Positions 51,899 through 62,389 of a stretch of DNA of 64,000 nt are shown piece after piece (position 1 is the stretch's first letter; each line of letters opens with the position of its first letter). A program made the position numbers and the translations under genes. The DNA is from an uncultured Prevotellaceae bacterium. GTDB taxonomy: Bacteria; Bacteroidota; Bacteroidia; Bacteroidales; Bacteroidaceae. The notes beneath the pieces were generated by a model, which had not been told where the DNA came from, ran no database searches, and was given only the letters and a program-made list of their open reading frames with translations. The stretch covers positions 43,034 through 107,033 of the forward strand of contig CADASP010000015.1 of the NCBI GenBank assembly GCA_902790625.1. Reading direction: 5' to 3'.

Positions 51899-52260
51899 TT
51901 CAATTGTGTTTATAGTTTTTAGATTACGTTCGTTTTATTTGTTTTAGACGATAGAGGGGACGAAAGGTTTACTCTGACTAAGTTTTTTCAACCCAAGGGC
52001 GAAAGGTTTACTCTGCCACTTTTTTCATCCCACTGCTCTTTTTTTTAAAAGCACATCGTCAGCTGTTCATCTTTACAGGGCGCTTTTTAAGCTCGTGCCA
52101 ACGAGTGCCCATCACAAGGGGCCACCACAACAAAATTTGGAGCGCTCCAAATATAAAAAAGGCGTTGACTTTTTGAAAAAAGTCGTGCGTTTTTTTCGCC
52201 ATTCAATGGCGTTTTTTCAGCAAGTGATGCAAAGCGCTGACCGACACGTACTTATTACCC
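51899..52260. promoter_or_regulatory. Control region of the hemicellulose operon
   Basis: The -7 box TATATTTG (52148-52155, minus strand) lies 250 bases before the first ATG, implying a leader of about 240 bases. It sits at the edge of a perfect 18-bp palindrome (52135-52152, ATTTGGAGCGCTCCAAAT). The 16-bp direct repeat CGAAAGGTTTACTCTG occurs at 51961-51976 and 52000-52015, each followed by a T-rich segment, inside that leader. No gene is seen in these 362 bases. Confidence 0.6.
51961..52015. repeat. Two 16-bp direct repeats, 39-bp period
   Basis: CGAAAGGTTTACTCTG at 51961 and 52000; similarity extends into the following T-rich TTTTTTCA-CCC part. They could be operator sites or a leader structure. 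Confidence 0.7.
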
Positions 52261-53778
<1,518 letters not shown>

Positions 53779-53811
53779 GCAGTTCTATAGTTTTGGGATT
53801 AAAATCGGGAG

Positions 53812-53819
53812 CAAATTTA
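53812..53819 (-). promoter_or_regulatory. -7 box TAAATTTG for the lipoprotein carboxylesterase
   Basis: Minus-strand TAAATTTG, 33 bases upstream of the ATG at 53778. Confidence 0.65.
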
Positions 53820-53938
53820 CGAAAAAAAACACTGCGTGCCATTTCGAGGTGTATCTTATTTTTTCAATTATGTTACATGACATGCCATTTTAAAATAAAA
53901 TGAAAACAATAATGCGCAGCGAAATGAAAAATAATTTG

Positions 53939-53946
53939 TAATTTTG
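53939..53946 (+). promoter_or_regulatory. -7 box TAATTTTG for the CotH protein
   Basis: TAATTTTG lies 26 bases before the ATG at 53973 and makes that the first available start codon. Confidence 0.65.
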
Positions 53947-53972
53947 CAGTCGCTTTTATAATATATATAAAT

Positions 53973-56900
53973 ATGACAGCAGCATTAGCAACCGCAGCAC
54001 TGGTCATCAACGAGCTGATGGCCGCCAACGTGGGCACCGTTTACAGTCCCGCCACCAATTTCGACAGCTGGATAGAACTCTATAACCCTGGCACCGAAGC
54101 CGTCAGTCTGAAGGGTATGGTGCTGAGCGACCACCGTGGCTACACATGGCAGATGCCCGCCACCATGGGCAGCGTGCCCGCCGGTGGCTACATGGTGGTG
54201 TGGATGGGCAGCAATGAAATCCGCGACGACCAGGCCACCTTCAAGCTCGACTGCGACGGAGGAACCATCACGCTGGCCGATGCCAGCGGCAACATCGTGG
54301 CCACGCAGGACTATCCCGAAGCCATGAGCCGCACCGCCTGGGCACGCACCACCGACGGCGGCAGCGAGTGGGGATGGACGGCCGATGCCACCCCCGGAGC
54401 CAGCAACGCCAGTGCCCGGTTCGCATCTGAGAGGCTGCAGACTCCTGTGGTAGATACCGGTAGCCGACTCTTCACGGGCAGCATCAAGGTGAAGGTCGAC
54501 ATCCCCGAGGGTGCCCGCCTGATGTACACCACCGACGGCAGTCTGCCCGAAGCCCCGCTGAAAGAGGGCGAGGAGGTGTCGCCATGGAAGGAGTATGTGC
54601 GCAACGGCTCGTGCGAGGGAACCGATGCCAGCAGCCTCATCAGCCGCGACTACAACGGCGACGACGTGGAGCGCATCGTGGATGGCGTGGGCTTTGACGG
54701 CTCAAGAGGCATCCGCGTGCATGCCTCGCGCAGCGCTCAGAACGACTACGACGCTCAGCTCTTCATCTACACCCCCGACCACATCTGGCGCTCGGGCGAG
54801 CGCTATCGCTTCAGCATGAAGGTGCGTGCCGACAAGGCAGCGCGCATCACCGCACAGACGCATACCACACCCCATAACTACATCTACGGCTCCATCCTCG
54901 ACGGCAGCTACAACGTCACGACCGAGTGGCAGGAAATCTACTACGAAGGCACCATCACCGACCAGCAGGTGGGCAAGCAAGGCGGCGGCTGGTGGTGGGG
55001 CGGCCAGGAAACGGTGGAAGACATGCAGACCATCGCCCTGAACCTGAATGCCGACCGCCTCGACAACAACTTCTACTTCGACGATGTGAGCTGGCAGCTG
55101 TATATTGCCGACGGCGAGATGAGCGCCACAGAGGAGAGCAAGGACGGCGTGTTCACCGTGACGAAGACCAGCGCCTACACCTTCCGACTCTATCAGGAGG
55201 GGAAGCTGCCCAGCGTTCCCGTGACACGCAGTTATATCCAGACCTCGAACAAATACACGCTGCCCATCGTCTCTATCGTGGGCGACAAGAGATACTTCAA
55301 CGACCCCAAGAGCGGCTTCGACTGCGACGGCGACGGCACCAATGGCAAGACGGGCAACGGACAGGACTGGCCACGCAACTACAACCAGCCGTGGGACCGC
55401 CCCGTGAACTTCAGCTACCTCAGCCCCGACGGAACGATGCTCTACAACCAAGACGTGAACATCAGCGTTTCGGGCGGATGGACACGCTCACAGCGTTTCC
55501 GCTCGTTTAAGCTGAAAGCCAACAAGGTGTTCGACGGTCAAGACGACTACGATTTCTCATTCTTCCCGCAGAAGCCCTTCATACGCAGCAAGAACCTGCT
55601 GGTGCGCAACGGCGGCAACGACATCTGGACCCACAACGCCCGATTCATGGACCCCGCTCTGGAAACCATCATCCAGCGCTCGGGCATCGATGTCGACGTG
55701 CAGTCCTACGTGCCCGTCATCGAATATGTCAACGGCGAGCTGCGCGGCGTGCTCAACCTGCGCGAGCCCAATAACGACAAGTTTGCCTACGCCAACTGGG
55801 GCTACGACGACAAGGAACTGGACGCCTTTGAGAACATGGTGATGAAAAACGGCGACGACGTGGTCCTGAACCGCATTTTTGAGCTGGCACGCAACATCAA
55901 TGCCGAAGGAGCATTCGACGAACTGAAGACGCTGCTCGACATCGACGAGTTTACCAATTATATGGCCGTCACCATGTTCCTCGACAACGACGACTGGCCC
56001 AACAACAACATGAAGGCCTATCGCAGTCGCAACGACGGCCGCTACCGCTTCGTCAGCTTCGACCTCGACTATGCCTTTGCCCTGCGCAACTTCAACAAGG
56101 ACAACGACAACCCCTTCAAATACTTCCTCAGGTTCAAGGACGCCGACTACGTCTATGACGAAAGCAACTTCAACCGCGAGATAGTGCGGCTATTCCTCAA
56201 CCTGCTGGAGCATGAAGGCTATCGCCGCAAGTTCATCGACACCTTCTGCATCGTGGCAGGCAGCGTGTTCGAACCCACCCGCGCCAATGCCATTGTCGAT
56301 GAGCTGCTGGCCAAGGTGCAGCCCATGGCGCAGCTGATGAAGCAGCAGCGCATCAACGACGGCCACGACCCCGACCGTGCTGCCACCACCATCAAGAACA
56401 AGCTGAAAGGGCGCTCGGCCACCCAGACGGAAAACATGCGGGGCTTCCAGCCGGTGCACCTCTCGAACACCAACAAACAGGCCGTCACGCTGAAAGCCAA
56501 TGCCGAGGGCGCACGACTCTACATCAACGGCATCAACGTGCCCTACGCCGACTTCAACGGCCACCTCTTCGCCCCCGTCACCCTGCGTGCCGAGGCACCC
56601 GCTGGCTACCGCTTCGCAGGATGGAAGAAAGGCAACACCATCGTAGGCACCGACGAGGAGATGAGTCTGCCCACCGGCTCCACCGTCAGCCTGACCGCCA
56701 CGTTCACCGCACTCACCACCGACGAGCTGGCCGCCCAGGGCATCAACCCGGTGCGCATCAACGAGGTGAGCGCCGCCAATGGCATCCACGTGAACGACCT
56801 CTTCAAGCGCAACGACTGGGTGGAACTCTACAACACCACCAACCAGCCCATCGACGTGGAGGGGATGTACCTGAGCGACAACGCCAGCAAGCCCATGAAA

Positions 56901-57482
56901 TGGCAAATCACCGGCGGCGAAAGCATCGCCTCGACCATCATACCTGCCCACGGTTACCTCATCATCTGGTGCGACAAGCTGGAGCCGGTGTCGCAGCTGC
57001 ACGCCACGTTCAAGCTGGCTGCCGAGGGCGGCGACGTGCTGCTGACGGCTGCCGACGGGAGCTGGACCGACCGGCTCTCCTACCCCACCCTGGCCGCCGA
57101 CCAGACCGCCGGACGCTATCCCGACGGCTGTGAAGACGTGCTGCAGATGAACATTCCCACCATCGCACAAGCCAACGTGACATCGAGCTACGCCATGCCC
57201 GTGGAGCAGACGTGGATGAGCGGCATCAGCGACATCGCCGCGCTGGCGCCCACGCTCAAGGCCAGCTATGTGGTGGGGAGCCTCGTGGTGGACGGTGCCG
57301 CCGACAGCCGCCTCAGCATCGACGTGGTGAACACCGCCGGACAGCTCTTCGCCCGCATCAACGCCACCACCGACGCCTACGGCCACGCCAACGTGTCGCT
57401 TGCCCAGTTGCCCGCCGGTGCCTTCGTGGCCCGCGTTGCCGATGCCAAAGGCACCACCACAGCCGTGAAGTTCATTCGCTGA
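53973..57482 (+). CDS. Large CotH-kinase protein with two lamin-tail domains
   Basis: An 1169-residue protein. Order: lamin-tail-like domain (about 10-140, INELMAANVG...SWIELYNPG), chitobiase/CBM-like beta domains (about 155-375), CotH domain (about 430-800, with the SFDLDYAF metal motif), a second lamin-tail domain (about 920-1060, INEVSAANGIHVN...WVELYN) and a C-terminal sorting domain ending GTTTAVKFIR. CotH proteins resemble atypical kinases, some of which phosphorylate secreted proteins; the target is unknown. The C-terminal domain suggests type IX secretion, but the N-terminus (MTAALATAALVINEL) is too short and uncharged for a normal signal peptide, since the lamin-tail domain begins at about residue 11. 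Confidence 0.85.
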   Translation: MTAALATAALVINELMAANVGTVYSPATNFDSWIELYNPGTEAVSLKGMVLSDHRGYTWQMPATMGSVPAGGYMVVWMGSNEIRDDQATFKLDCDGGTITLADASGNIVATQDYPEAMSRTAWARTTDGGSEWGWTADATPGASNASARFASERLQTPVVDTGSRLFTGSIKVKVDIPEGARLMYTTDGSLPEAPLKEGEEVSPWKEYVRNGSCEGTDASSLISRDYNGDDVERIVDGVGFDGSRGIRVHASRSAQNDYDAQLFIYTPDHIWRSGERYRFSMKVRADKAARITAQTHTTPHNYIYGSILDGSYNVTTEWQEIYYEGTITDQQVGKQGGGWWWGGQETVEDMQTIALNLNADRLDNNFYFDDVSWQLYIADGEMSATEESKDGVFTVTKTSAYTFRLYQEGKLPSVPVTRSYIQTSNKYTLPIVSIVGDKRYFNDPKSGFDCDGDGTNGKTGNGQDWPRNYNQPWDRPVNFSYLSPDGTMLYNQDVNISVSGGWTRSQRFRSFKLKANKVFDGQDDYDFSFFPQKPFIRSKNLLVRNGGNDIWTHNARFMDPALETIIQRSGIDVDVQSYVPVIEYVNGELRGVLNLREPNNDKFAYANWGYDDKELDAFENMVMKNGDDVVLNRIFELARNINAEGAFDELKTLLDIDEFTNYMAVTMFLDNDDWPNNNMKAYRSRNDGRYRFVSFDLDYAFALRNFNKDNDNPFKYFLRFKDADYVYDESNFNREIVRLFLNLLEHEGYRRKFIDTFCIVAGSVFEPTRANAIVDELLAKVQPMAQLMKQQRINDGHDPDRAATTIKNKLKGRSATQTENMRGFQPVHLSNTNKQAVTLKANAEGARLYINGINVPYADFNGHLFAPVTLRAEAPAGYRFAGWKKGNTIVGTDEEMSLPTGSTVSLTATFTALTTDELAAQGINPVRINEVSAANGIHVNDLFKRNDWVELYNTTNQPIDVEGMYLSDNASKPMKWQITGGESIASTIIPAHGYLIIWCDKLEPVSQLHATFKLAAEGGDVLLTAADGSWTDRLSYPTLAADQTAGRYPDGCEDVLQMNIPTIAQANVTSSYAMPVEQTWMSGISDIAALAPTLKASYVVGSLVVDGAADSRLSIDVVNTAGQLFARINATTDAYGHANVSLAQLPAGAFVARVADAKGTTTAVKFIR

Positions 57483-57501
57483 TTCAATCATACCAAAGCG
57501 C

Positions 57502-57545
57502 AGCCGCTCCCCTTCCCCATCGGGAAGAGGAGCGGCTTTCGTTGT
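57502..57545. terminator. Terminator-like hairpin between convergent genes
   Basis: AGCCGCTCC (57502-57510) pairs with GGAGCGGCT (57529-57537), with further pairing inward; TTTCGTTGT follows. A second GC hairpin (CCCCGC 57570-57575 with GCGGGG 57582-57587) lies toward prfA. Confidence 0.75.
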
Positions 57546-57617
57546 ACCCAGCCGTCCCTTAGTCGGGTGCCCCGCATATTTGCGGGGTCTACAGCTGCTG
57601 CAGGAGCAGCCCCGCGC

Positions 57618-58730
57618 TCAGAGTTCGGCCTCTTTCATGCGCTCGGCATTCTCGGCCACGGTGAGGGCATCAATCATGGCTTGGATGTCGCCAGCGAGGA
57701 AGCCCTGCAGGTCGTGGGTGGTGTAGCCGATGCGGTGGTCGGTGACGCGGCCCTGCGGGAAGTTGTAGGTACGAATCTTTGCCGAGCGGTCGCCGGTGGA
57801 GACGAGGGTCTTTCTGCGCGAGGCGATGTCGTCGACATACTTCTGGTGCTCCTTGTCGTAGATGAAGGTGTAGAGGCGCGACAAGGCCCGCTCCTTGTTC
57901 TTCGGCTGGTCGCGCGTCTCGGTACACTCAATGAGTATCTCCTCGGTCTCGCCGGTGTTGGGGTTGCGCCACATGTAGCGCAGTCGCACGCCGCTTTCCA
58001 CCTTGTTCACGTTCTGCCCACCCGCGCCGCTGCTGCGGAAGGTGTCCCACTTGATTTCGCCCTCGTTGATGTGCACCTCAAACTTGTCGGCTTCGGGCAG
58101 CACGGCCACGGTGGCGGCGCTGGTGTGCATGCGCCCCTGCGTCTCGGTGGCGGGCACGCGCTGCACACGGTGCACCCCACTCTCGTACTTCAGCGTGCCA
58201 TAGACGTCGGCTCCGCTCACGGCGAAGTCTATCTCCTTGTAGCCGCCCACGGCACCCTCGCTCACGCTGGTGATGGCAACCTGCCAGCCCTTGGAGTCGC
58301 AGAAGCTCTTGTACATCTTGAACAGGTCGCCGGCAAAGAGGCACGCCTCGTCGCCGCCTGTTCCTGCGCGGATTTCCATCTGCACATTCTTCGCGTCTTC
58401 CGGGTCCTTGGGTATGAGCAGAATCTTTATCTCCTCCTCAATCTTGGGTTGCAGGTCTTCGTTCATGGCCAGCTCCTCGCGAGCCATGTCCTTCATCTCG
58501 GGGTCGTCTTCGTTGGCCAGGATGTCCTTCGCCTCGCGTATGCCGTTCAGACAGGCCAAGTAGCGTTTGCGGGCATCCATGATGTCGCTCAGGTCTTTGT
58601 ATTCCTTGGTGAGCTTCACGAAACGCTGTTGGTCGCCAATGACGGCAGGGTCGGTGATGAGCGTCGACACCTCTTCGAAGCGGGCCTCCAGACCCTCAAG
58701 TTTTTCTAATATACTGTTGTTTGTTTCCAT
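57618..58730 (-). CDS. prfA: Peptide chain release factor 1
   Basis: A 370-residue class I release factor. The GGQ motif is in SSGAGGQNVNKVES, and the stop-codon recognition tripeptide PAT is in RVPATETQGRMHTS, which marks RF1 (UAA/UAG) rather than RF2. The length is normal. It terminates translation on the ribosome. It follows the flippase-like gene with an AT-rich repeat between, on the same strand. Confidence 0.96.
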   Translation of the reverse strand: METNNSILEKLEGLEARFEEVSTLITDPAVIGDQQRFVKLTKEYKDLSDIMDARKRYLACLNGIREAKDILANEDDPEMKDMAREELAMNEDLQPKIEEEIKILLIPKDPEDAKNVQMEIRAGTGGDEACLFAGDLFKMYKSFCDSKGWQVAITSVSEGAVGGYKEIDFAVSGADVYGTLKYESGVHRVQRVPATETQGRMHTSAATVAVLPEADKFEVHINEGEIKWDTFRSSGAGGQNVNKVESGVRLRYMWRNPNTGETEEILIECTETRDQPKNKERALSRLYTFIYDKEHQKYVDDIASRRKTLVSTGDRSAKIRTYNFPQGRVTDHRIGYTTHDLQGFLAGDIQAMIDALTVAENAERMKEAEL

Positions 58731-58740
58731 TCCATTTTAA

Positions 58741-58785
58741 TATTAAATGAAGAGTGAAGAATGAAGAATGAAGAATTTGCTTCCG
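58741..58785. repeat. AATGAAGAATGAAG repeat
   Basis: Repeated AATGAAGA words between the flippase and prfA genes. It is the inverted counterpart of the TTCATTCTTCAT blocks on both sides of rlmN. Confidence 0.6.
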
Positions 58786-58810
58786 CATTCAAGCCCACGA
58801 CATGTTTGCC

Positions 58811-59893
58811 TCATTCTCTTCGCTTTTCCAATTTGATGAGCAGCAGACCGATGGCCGTCCAGATGAGTTCGCGCAGCCTCACCAACAGTGCCACGAAGAT
58901 GCCCTCTCTGGCCCCGATGCTCAGGCCCTTGGCCGAGAGCAGGAAGCCGCCCTCGCGACCGCCCAGCTGCAGGGGGATGAAGAAGAGCATGTTGGCAAAG
59001 AGCGAGGTGAACGCCAGGATGAGGATGCACTGCAGATAGTTGGCCGAGGGCATGATGACCAGCAGGATGAAGAATATCTCCAATGCCGACACGATGCGAC
59101 AGCTAAGCTCCAGGCCCACGGCGGTGACAAACGTGCGCCGGTTCTGCCCATGCAGGGCTGCTATCTGCTGGTCGATGGTGCGTAGCTGTTCGTCATGGGA
59201 TTCGAAGAAGTGCTTGGCCCATCGCTTCACCAAGGGGATGTGGCTCAGCAGCCGCATCCCCGTGACGGCAATGCCCCTTTTGTAACCTTTCAGGAAGAAC
59301 CAGATGGCCGTGAGGCAGAAGGCGGCCACGGCGGCAAGCAGCAGTCCCATAGGGATGTTCATGGGCTGCGTGAGCACATAGAGCACACACGACAGCAGCC
59401 AGAACCAGAAGTGCGAGAAGATGTGGGTCATCACATAGAGCAGCACGCTGCTGGTGGCCCGCTCCGTACCGATGTAGGGTGCAAGCGACATGATGCGATA
59501 AGGCTCGCCTCCCATCAGTCCACCGGGCGTGGCATAATTGAGCGCAAACCCAGAGACGGTAATCTTGTAGAGCCAGAAGAAGGAGAAAGAAGCCCCTCCC
59601 TGCCCCCTCAATGGGGGGGTGACAGTTGGAGATGGCCCTACCTGCTGGGAGACAGTTGAGGATGGTTCTCCCCCCCCTTGGGGGGGGTGGGGGGGGGTAC
59701 TGGCTTTGATGATGATCCACCAGGCTGCCGTGTTGAAGACATACAGAACAGCCCATAGCAGCACCACGGCCAGGAACCAATAGCCTGCCCGCTGCACGCC
59801 ATCCCACACCTCCTTGAAATCGAGCTGGCTCACCATCAGGGCGAGCACGACGAGTCCAAAGATGAGGAAACCGTTCTGATATTTCTTCTTCAT
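58811..59893 (-). CDS. Lysylphosphatidylglycerol synthase/flippase-like membrane protein
   Basis: A 360-residue inner-membrane protein; I start it at 59893 ([10 protein letters not shown]), where the first transmembrane segment begins. It has about seven or eight hydrophobic segments and the [14 protein letters not shown] and [16 protein letters not shown] motifs of the LPG_synthase_TM (MprF-like) family. These proteins move or modify lipids; the soluble aminoacyl-transferase half is absent. Residues about 66-102 ([11 protein letters not shown]...LRGQGGAS) do not belong to the family: they are encoded by a GC-rich repeat inserted in frame, in a loop after the second hydrophobic segment. Confidence 0.83.
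   Translation of the reverse strand: MKKKYQNGFLIFGLVVLALMVSQLDFKEVWDGVQRAGYWFLAVVLLWAVLYVFNTAAWWIIIKASTPPHPPQGGGEPSSTVSQQVGPSPTVTPPLRGQGGASFSFFWLYKITVSGFALNYATPGGLMGGEPYRIMSLAPYIGTERATSSVLLYVMTHIFSHFWFWLLSCVLYVLTQPMNIPMGLLLAAVAAFCLTAIWFFLKGYKRGIAVTGMRLLSHIPLVKRWAKHFFESHDEQLRTIDQQIAALHGQNRRTFVTAVGLELSCRIVSALEIFFILLVIMPSANYLQCILILAFTSLFANMLFFIPLQLGGREGGFLLSAKGLSIGAREGIFVALLVRLRELIWTAIGLLLIKLEKRRE
59588..59698. repeat. In-frame GC-rich element inside the flippase-like gene
   Basis: Two GC palindromes (around 59600-59625 and 59668-59690) bracket a core holding two near copies of CTCCAACTGTC-like words. The frame stays open and adds about 37 Pro/Gly/Ser-rich residues. It is a relative, not an exact copy, of the dcp and rlmN elements. 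Confidence 0.7.
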
Positions 59894-59922
59894 TTCTAAT
59901 TCGTCTCTTTTTCTATCCAGTT

Positions 59923-59944
59923 CCCCCTCCCGCACGGGAGGGGG
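59923..59944. repeat. Perfect 22-bp GC palindrome
   Basis: CCCCCTCCCG-CA-CGGGAGGGGG lies between pdxA and the flippase-like gene, followed by TTAGGGGGTGGG. It resembles the arms of the in-frame elements. Confidence 0.7.
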
Positions 59945-59961
59945 TTAGGGGGTGGGTATTT

Positions 59962-61074
59962 CTACTCGGCGTTTTCGTCCTTGCGCTTCTCGCGTGGCAC
60001 GTTGAAGCGCACCTTTTCGCTCTCGTCGCGCTTCTCATGATAGAGCTTGGGCAGCGGGTTCTGCAGCGGCAGGTCGTATTCTTTCCTGTTGCGCCAGATG
60101 TCGATGGCCTCATAGAGTGCGCGACGCATGGAGTCGGCCTCTGTGCTTCCCTTTCCGGCCTTCTCGAAGCAGACGCCGTGGGCAGGTGCCGTGCGCACCA
60201 ATGGCAATCCAGCTGTGACGCGCACACCCTTGTCGTCGCTGATGCTGGTGAGCGCCTTGAAAGGTGTCTGTCCCTGGTCGTGATACATGGCCAGCACGGC
60301 ATCGAACTGAGCGTAGGAGCCATCGCCGAAGAAGTCGTCGGCAGGATAAGGTCCGAACACCTGTATGCCTTCGGCAGTCAGCTCTTCGATGGCGGGGCAA
60401 ATCACGAGCTGCTCCTCGTCGCCGAGCACGCCGTTTTCGCCTCCGCGTGGGTTCAGTGCCAGCACGGCGATGCGGGGGTTGTTGATGCGCATGTCGCGGC
60501 GCAGCGACTGGTGCAGCACCTTTGCCTTCTCCACAATCTTCTGCTTGCTGATGCTGTCGGCCACCTCTTTCAGCGACACATTGTTCGTCACTAACGCCAC
60601 GCGCAGGTTGTCGCTCACCAAGATGGTGAGTCCATGCTGCTCGCCTCCGAGGCTCCTGGTGATGTACGACGTGTGTCCGTCGAAGCCCCGAATGCTGTTT
60701 TTGGCTATGGGAGCGGTGACGAGCACGTCAAACAGCCCTTCCTTGAAATCGGCAAGAGCGCGGTCGAGGGCGGTCTTGGCGGCTTGTCCTGCTTCGGGCG
60801 TAGGTATGCCCAGGTCGATTTTCACCTCCTCATCGTAGGTGGTGACAAGGTTGATGCGTCCGTCGCGGGCGTCCTTGGCCGAGTTGACAATGTTGAACTG
60901 CATTTCCCTGCCCAGCGCCTTCAGGTGATAGGCGGCCGTCTTGGGCGAGCCATAGACGATGGGGGTGCACAGTTCGAGCATGGCAGGGTCTTCGAAGGTC
61001 TTGAAGATGATTTCGTATCCCACGCCATTGGTGTCGCCATGGGTGATGGCTACTCTGATTTTCTTTTCTTCCAT
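59962..61074 (-). CDS. pdxA: 4-hydroxythreonine-4-phosphate dehydrogenase
   Basis: A 370-residue cytoplasmic enzyme. HGDTNGVGYEI, VTAPIAKNSI, GHTSYI and MYHDQGQTPFK match PdxA metal and substrate motifs. It oxidises 4-phosphohydroxy-L-threonine in the pyridoxal phosphate pathway. The C-terminus is charged and longer than usual (DESEKVRFNVPREKRKDENAE in parts). It is followed by the flippase-like gene with a 68-base gap and preceded by a repeat block next to rlmN. Confidence 0.94.
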   Translation of the reverse strand: MEEKKIRVAITHGDTNGVGYEIIFKTFEDPAMLELCTPIVYGSPKTAAYHLKALGREMQFNIVNSAKDARDGRINLVTTYDEEVKIDLGIPTPEAGQAAKTALDRALADFKEGLFDVLVTAPIAKNSIRGFDGHTSYITRSLGGEQHGLTILVSDNLRVALVTNNVSLKEVADSISKQKIVEKAKVLHQSLRRDMRINNPRIAVLALNPRGGENGVLGDEEQLVICPAIEELTAEGIQVFGPYPADDFFGDGSYAQFDAVLAMYHDQGQTPFKALTSISDDKGVRVTAGLPLVRTAPAHGVCFEKAGKGSTEADSMRRALYEAIDIWRNRKEYDLPLQNPLPKLYHEKRDESEKVRFNVPREKRKDENAE

Positions 61075-61082
61075 ATTTATTA

Positions 61083-61240
61083 TTAATTACAAATTACGAG
61101 TTAATTACGAATTACGAGTTAATTACGAATTATGAATTATTTGCGGTAGCCGCCCGGCCCAAAGGGACGCTTTCACAAAGCGTAGCGACTGAAAGAAATT
61201 CTTCATTCTTCATTCTTCATTCTTCATTTAAAGATATTCT
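61083..61240. repeat. Compound repeat block 1, between rlmN and pdxA
   Basis: ATTACGAATTAC words (61085-61140), then GCGGTAGCCGC and GGGACGCTTTCACAAAGCG (61142-61190), then TTCATTCTTCAT words (to about 61240). The middle part is nearly identical to 62472-62541. Confidence 0.75.
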
Positions 61241-61244
61241 TCAT

Positions 61245-62387
61245 TTAGCTTTTCACTTGTCCGTAGGCCGTCGACAGCAGCCCGCATGCAGCCATGATGT
61301 CCTCGCCGCGACTGGCGCGGATGGTGGCGAAGACACCGTGGGCGGTGAGATAGTCGCGCAGCTGCTCCATGCGAGCCATGTCGGTGGCGGGCAAGTCCAC
61401 GTCGGGGATGGCATGGAAGCGTATCAGGTTCACCCGACACTCCAGGCCTTGCAGCAGTTTCACTATCTCGCGGCCGTGCATCGTGGAGTCGTTCATGCCG
61501 CCGAAGCAGATGTATTCAAACGAGCACCGGCGCTGGTGGCTGAAGTCGTAATGTCGCAACAACTCCACCGTCTCGCTGATGCCCATCGCCTTTTCGGCTG
61601 GCATCATCAGCTGTCGCTGCTCGTGCAGGGGCGAGTGCATCGAGATGGCCACATGGCACTGGCTCTCGTCGAGAAACCGCTTCAGCTTGTGCCTGATGCC
61701 CACCGAGCTGACGGTGATGCGCTTCGGGCTCCAGGCGTAGCCGTCGGCGGCGGTGAGGATGTGGGTGGCGCGCAGCACGGCGTCGAGGTTGTCCATCGGC
61801 TCGCCCTGTCCCATGAACACGATGTTCGTGAGCTGGTCGCGCTGGGGGAGCGAATATATCTGGTTCAGGATGTCGGCAGCCGTCAGGTTTCCCTGAAAGC
61901 CCTGCTTCCCCGTCTGACAGAAGAGGCAGTTCATCTTGCACCCCACCTGACAGCTCACGCAGAGCGTGGCACGGTCGCCGTCGGGGATGAAGACCGTCTC
62001 CACGTAGAAAGCCCCAAAAGCCCCCCCTTCTGCCCCCGAGGGGGCTACTATAGTTTTGCGGAGCGTAGGGTCTATCGTGCCCCCCTCGGGGGGCGAAAGG
62101 GGGGCTTCCCTTTTGCGAATAGTCGTCCTTACAGGAAACAAGTATTTCACTGTGCCGTCCACCGACTGCTGACTGGCGGCTGGCGGCATGGCACCGATGG
62201 TGTAGCGCTCCTTCAGCTTCTCGCGAGCCACCTTCGAGAGGTTCGTCATCTCGTCGATGCTGCCCACATGCTTCTCATAGAGCCATTTCGCCATCTGCCC
62301 ACCAGCAAAGGCGGGCAGTCCCAACGCTATGGCTGCGCTGCGCAGCTCCTCCGTTGTAAGTCCCAGTAGCGGCTCCTTATCAAGCAT
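61245..62387 (-). CDS. rlmN: 23S rRNA/tRNA adenosine-C2 methyltransferase
   Basis: A 380-residue radical SAM enzyme. The cluster is C150-x3-C154-x2-C157 (CKMNCLFC), preceded by DRATLCVSCQVGC. VFMGQGEPMDN and the C-terminal GEDIMAACGLLS (with the likely methyl-carrying Cys) complete the RlmN pattern. It methylates A2503 of 23S rRNA and A37 of some tRNAs. Residues about 88-126 (TTIRKREAPLSPPEGG...GAEGGAFGAF) are extra: most RlmN proteins go directly from KYLFP to the VETVFIP strand. The extra stretch is encoded by the GC-rich palindrome at 62020-62105, in frame. Confidence 0.94.
   Translation of the reverse strand: MLDKEPLLGLTTEELRSAAIALGLPAFAGGQMAKWLYEKHVGSIDEMTNLSKVAREKLKERYTIGAMPPAASQQSVDGTVKYLFPVRTTIRKREAPLSPPEGGTIDPTLRKTIVAPSGAEGGAFGAFYVETVFIPDGDRATLCVSCQVGCKMNCLFCQTGKQGFQGNLTAADILNQIYSLPQRDQLTNIVFMGQGEPMDNLDAVLRATHILTAADGYAWSPKRITVSSVGIRHKLKRFLDESQCHVAISMHSPLHEQRQLMMPAEKAMGISETVELLRHYDFSHQRRCSFEYICFGGMNDSTMHGREIVKLLQGLECRVNLIRFHAIPDVDLPATDMARMEQLRDYLTAHGVFATIRASRGEDIMAACGLLSTAYGQVKS
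62020..62105. repeat. In-frame GC-rich palindromic element inside rlmN
   Basis: The left arm 62020-62046 is identical to dcp 18696-18722 (27 of 27). The right arm (about 62079-62105) is a diverged inverted copy. The core is 32 bp, as in dcp. No stop codon appears in the rlmN frame. Confidence 0.85.
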
Positions 62388-62389
62388 AT

